From assembly GCF_004362825.1 (NCBI RefSeq), contig NZ_SNXZ01000003.1, positions 1 through 64,000 on the forward strand: 64,000 nucleotides of DNA, given 5' to 3'. This document shows, one piece after another, positions 61,795 to 64,000 of this stretch. Position 1 is the first letter of the stretch. Each line of letters starts with the position of its first letter. The DNA comes from Labedaea rhizosphaerae. GTDB taxonomy: Bacteria > Actinomycetota > Actinomycetes > Mycobacteriales > Pseudonocardiaceae. Made by a program: the position numbers and the translations under genes. The notes below the pieces were generated by a model. The model had not been told where the DNA came from, made no database searches, and was given only the letters and a program-made list of their open reading frames with translations.

Positions 61795-63960
61795 TTGTCA
61801 ACCGAGCAGCACCTGGCCGAGTTGCGACGCGAACGCGAGCACGTGGCGTTCCTTTACCGGCGTCTCGAGCAGGAGCAGGCCGAGGCCAAGGCCGCCCTGG
61901 TCGCGGCCAACAAGACGGCCGACTCGCTCCTCGAGCGCGACTTCGCCGTGAACGCCGTGGCCAACCGCCTGGCCATGACCAAGGTCGCCGACAGCGGCCT
62001 GTGCTTCGGCCGGCTCACCGACGCCGAGGGCGAGCACACCTACGTCGGGCGCATCGGGCTGTTCGACGCCGAAGACGACTACCGGCCGCAGCTGCTGGAT
62101 TGGCGCGCGCCCGCGGCGAAACCGTTCTACTGTGCCACACCCGCGCACCCGGACGGCGTTTCCGTGCGCCGCCAGTTCCAGACCTGGCGCCGGGAAATCC
62201 TCGATTTCCGTGACGAATCCCTCGATTCCGCGAGTGGCGACGGCGACGATTCCGCGTTGCTCGTCGCGCTCGAGTCCGCCCGCGGCGAGACCATGCGCGA
62301 CATCGTCGCCACCATCCAGGCCGACCAGGACGACATCATCCGGCTGCCCGGCAACGGCGTCGTCGTCGTGGAGGGCGGACCCGGCACCGGCAAGACCGCG
62401 GTCGCCCTGCACCGGGTCGCCTACCTGCTCTACACCGAGCGCGAGCGGCTGGAACGCCGCGGCGTGCTGGTGATCGGGCCGAACCCCGGCTTCCTGCGCT
62501 ACATCGGCACCGTGCTCCCCTCGCTGGGCGAGACCTCGGTGGTCTTCGGCACCACCGGCGGTGTGCTGCCGGGCCTGACCACCACGCTGCAGGACGGCCC
62601 CGAAGCACGGCGGGTCAAGGGATCCCCGCAGATGGTCGAGGTGCTCGCCGCCGCGGTGGCCGACCGGCAGGAACTACCGAGCCAAGTAGGTGATCCGGAC
62701 CCGATCCCGATCGAGCTGTCCGACGTCACGGTCCCGCTCGACGACGAGCTGGTCGCCGCGGCCCGGCACCGGGCACGGGCCACCGGGCTCAAACACAACG
62801 CGGCGCGCAAGGTGTTCGCCGAGCACGTGCTGACGCTGCTGACCGAGCGGGCGGTCGGCCTCGTCGGCGACGACTGGTTCGACGTGCGCGACGTGCCGGG
62901 GCTGGCCGAGGCGACCGCCATCGACATCCGCACCGAACTGGAGTCCAGCGACGACTTCCAGCGCGCCGTGAAACGCCTGTGGCCCCGGCTGACCGCGAAG
63001 CGCCTGCTCAGCGACCTGTTCTCCTCGCCCGCCCGGCTGGCCGCCGCGTGCACGGCGCTGCCCGACGGCGACCGCGACGCACTGGCGCGGCCCAAGGGCA
63101 TGCCGTGGACGGTCTCCGACGTGCCACTGCTCGACGAGGCGATCGAACTGCTCGGCACCGGACCGGCTCGGGTCAAGGAGGAGCCGGACGAGGAGTACGC
63201 CCAGGAACTGCTGCGCATCCTCGGCCACGACATGGAGATGGACGACGGCGAGGAACTGCGGGCAGTCGACGTGGTCAGTGCCGAGGCGCTGGCCGAGCGG
63301 CACGCCGAACACGACGACCGCGACGTCGCCGAGCGGGCCGCCGCCGATCGCGAGTGGACCTACGGGCACGTCGTGGTGGACGAGGCGCAGGAGCTGTCCG
63401 CGATGGACTGGCGGATGCTGATGCGCCGCTGCCCCAGCCGCTCGTTCACCATCGTCGGCGACCTCGCGCAGCGCGAGTCACCGGCCGGTGTGCGGTCCTG
63501 GCGCGACATGCTCGCCGAGTACGTCGACGACCGCTGGACCTACCGCGAGCTCACGGTCAACTACCGCACGCCGGAGAAGATCATGGCGCTGGCCGCGCGG
63601 GTCCTCGTCGACGTCGACCCGGCGTTGAAGGCACCGACGTCGGTGCGCACCGGCGGTGCCGAACCGGTCCTGCGCGAGGTCACCGACCTCGACGACGCCC
63701 TGGCCACCGAGGTTGCCTCGGCCATGGCGGCGGCGGGTGCGGGCACGGTCGCGGTGGTCGTCCCGGACGGCGTCGTGGTGGACACGCCGGCCCGCACGTA
63801 CGCGCCGACGGAAACCAAGGGCCTCGAGTTCGACGTGGTCATCGTGCTGGAGCCGCACCTGATGACGGCCACGGACCGCTACGTGGCACTGACCCGGGCG
63901 ACCAAGGAGCTGCGGATCCTGCACACGGTGGCGTTGCCGGGCAACCTCTACAGCGGCTGA
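61795..63960 (+). CDS. HelD/HelR-family RNA polymerase-recycling ATPase
   Basis: A UvrD-like superfamily 1 ATPase of 721 residues that binds RNA polymerase and frees stalled or drug-bound complexes. An N-terminal coiled-coil (about 1-60) that would enter the polymerase secondary channel precedes the HelD signature (CFGRLTDAEGEHTYVGRIGL and LLDWRAPAAKPFY), P-loop GGPGTGKT (194-201), VVVDEAQELSAMDWRML, the long HelD-specific insert, and motif VI YVALTRATKELRIL. Start taken as TTG at 61795, with AGGGG six bases upstream. Class II homologues can give rifamycin tolerance. Confidence 0.88.
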   Translation: MSTEQHLAELRREREHVAFLYRRLEQEQAEAKAALVAANKTADSLLERDFAVNAVANRLAMTKVADSGLCFGRLTDAEGEHTYVGRIGLFDAEDDYRPQLLDWRAPAAKPFYCATPAHPDGVSVRRQFQTWRREILDFRDESLDSASGDGDDSALLVALESARGETMRDIVATIQADQDDIIRLPGNGVVVVEGGPGTGKTAVALHRVAYLLYTERERLERRGVLVIGPNPGFLRYIGTVLPSLGETSVVFGTTGGVLPGLTTTLQDGPEARRVKGSPQMVEVLAAAVADRQELPSQVGDPDPIPIELSDVTVPLDDELVAAARHRARATGLKHNAARKVFAEHVLTLLTERAVGLVGDDWFDVRDVPGLAEATAIDIRTELESSDDFQRAVKRLWPRLTAKRLLSDLFSSPARLAAACTALPDGDRDALARPKGMPWTVSDVPLLDEAIELLGTGPARVKEEPDEEYAQELLRILGHDMEMDDGEELRAVDVVSAEALAERHAEHDDRDVAERAAADREWTYGHVVVDEAQELSAMDWRMLMRRCPSRSFTIVGDLAQRESPAGVRSWRDMLAEYVDDRWTYRELTVNYRTPEKIMALAARVLVDVDPALKAPTSVRTGGAEPVLREVTDLDDALATEVASAMAAAGAGTVAVVVPDGVVVDTPARTYAPTETKGLEFDVVIVLEPHLMTATDRYVALTRATKELRILHTVALPGNLYSG

Positions 63961-64000
63961 CCCGCGGTCACCTTCGCGGTCACCTTGCGCTCGGCGTAGA
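63961..64000 (-). other. right-edge sequence, possible 3' end of a minus-strand gene
   Basis: Two minus-strand frames are compatible with a truncated gene: one stops at 63980, another reads Ala/Lys/Val/Thr-rich codons on to a TAG at 63948-63950. Forty bases are too few to identify it. Confidence 0.25.

Noticed and set aside
1-64000. Mobile element, prophage or genomic island
   Set aside because: No transposase, integrase, tRNA-flanked repeats or clear composition shift was seen apart from short AT-rich spacers.

Overview
This is a high-GC actinobacterial chromosome segment with frequent GTG starts and many 1- to 4-base start/stop overlaps. A member of the Pseudonocardiales (Amycolatopsis/Lentzea/Saccharothrix type) is the best guess. 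The markers are a Cvn conservon, fused FbiC for coenzyme F420, an NDMA-type (mycofactocin-linked) alcohol dehydrogenase, a HelD-family ATPase and a dyad repeat I associate with that order. The genus is an inference; there is no rRNA or tRNA in the window. I saw no insertion sequence, integrase, prophage or CRISPR array, so the region looks like chromosome built from metabolic modules.

Layout. 0.1-1.6 kb: two ESX/WXG-like small proteins and a DUF2871 membrane protein. 1.8-13.8 kb: a nearly complete phenylacetate pathway, with PaaX, the operon paaZ-A-B-C-D-E, a thiolase plus acetyltransferase, and paaI-paaK-paaR; sites resembling the PaaR box lie before paaZ and between the thiolase and paaI. 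13.8-15.1 kb: a drug-type MFS exporter. 15.2-23.8 kb: a divergent locus (RidA, IclR regulator and KDG-type kinase to the left; fold-III PLP dehydratase, N-acyl-D-amino-acid deacylase, GntP permease, Tat-exported lactonase and a hydrolase to the right). These enzymes fit, step by step, an oxidative route from N-acetylglucosaminate through D-glucosaminate to 2-keto-3-deoxygluconate 6-phosphate. This is the most interesting system here.

23.8-28.5 kb: a DUF4190 protein, RecQ, an amidohydrolase with a divergent MarR regulator, and a TetR regulator. 28.6-35.6 kb: a P450/ferredoxin pair ending in a strong terminator, then an alcohol-oxidation locus (NDMA-dependent alcohol dehydrogenase, MftM-like methyltransferase, MnoSR-like two-component system, iron-type alcohol dehydrogenase). 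35.8-38.6 kb: a small BTAD regulator, RsbW-like anti-sigma and SigF-like sigma, and two small proteins. 38.6-41.6 kb: FbiC and a STAS protein. 41.6-46.2 kb: gcvT-gcvH-glyA-sdaA behind a tandem glycine riboswitch; gcvP is not in the window. 46.2-50.4 kb: two acyl-CoA dehydrogenases and a zinc alcohol dehydrogenase with a divergent TetR regulator and a 21-bp near-palindrome. 50.4-51.7 kb: a SigE-family ECF sigma and its membrane partner. 51.7-56.5 kb: the conservon cvnABCD. 57.2-59.2 kb: DUF485 protein and ActP acetate symporter. 59.2-61.7 kb: a three-gene polyamine cassette (ornithine-type decarboxylase, AdoMet decarboxylase, spermidine synthase). 61.8-64 kb: a HelD-family RNA polymerase-associated ATPase.

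Working together: several modules feed central carbon metabolism (phenylacetate to acetyl-CoA and succinyl-CoA, acetate uptake, alcohol oxidation, glycine/serine to one-carbon units and pyruvate, and the proposed aminosugar-acid route to KDPG). Each carries a local regulator, and several have visible operator-like dyads in their divergent promoter regions.
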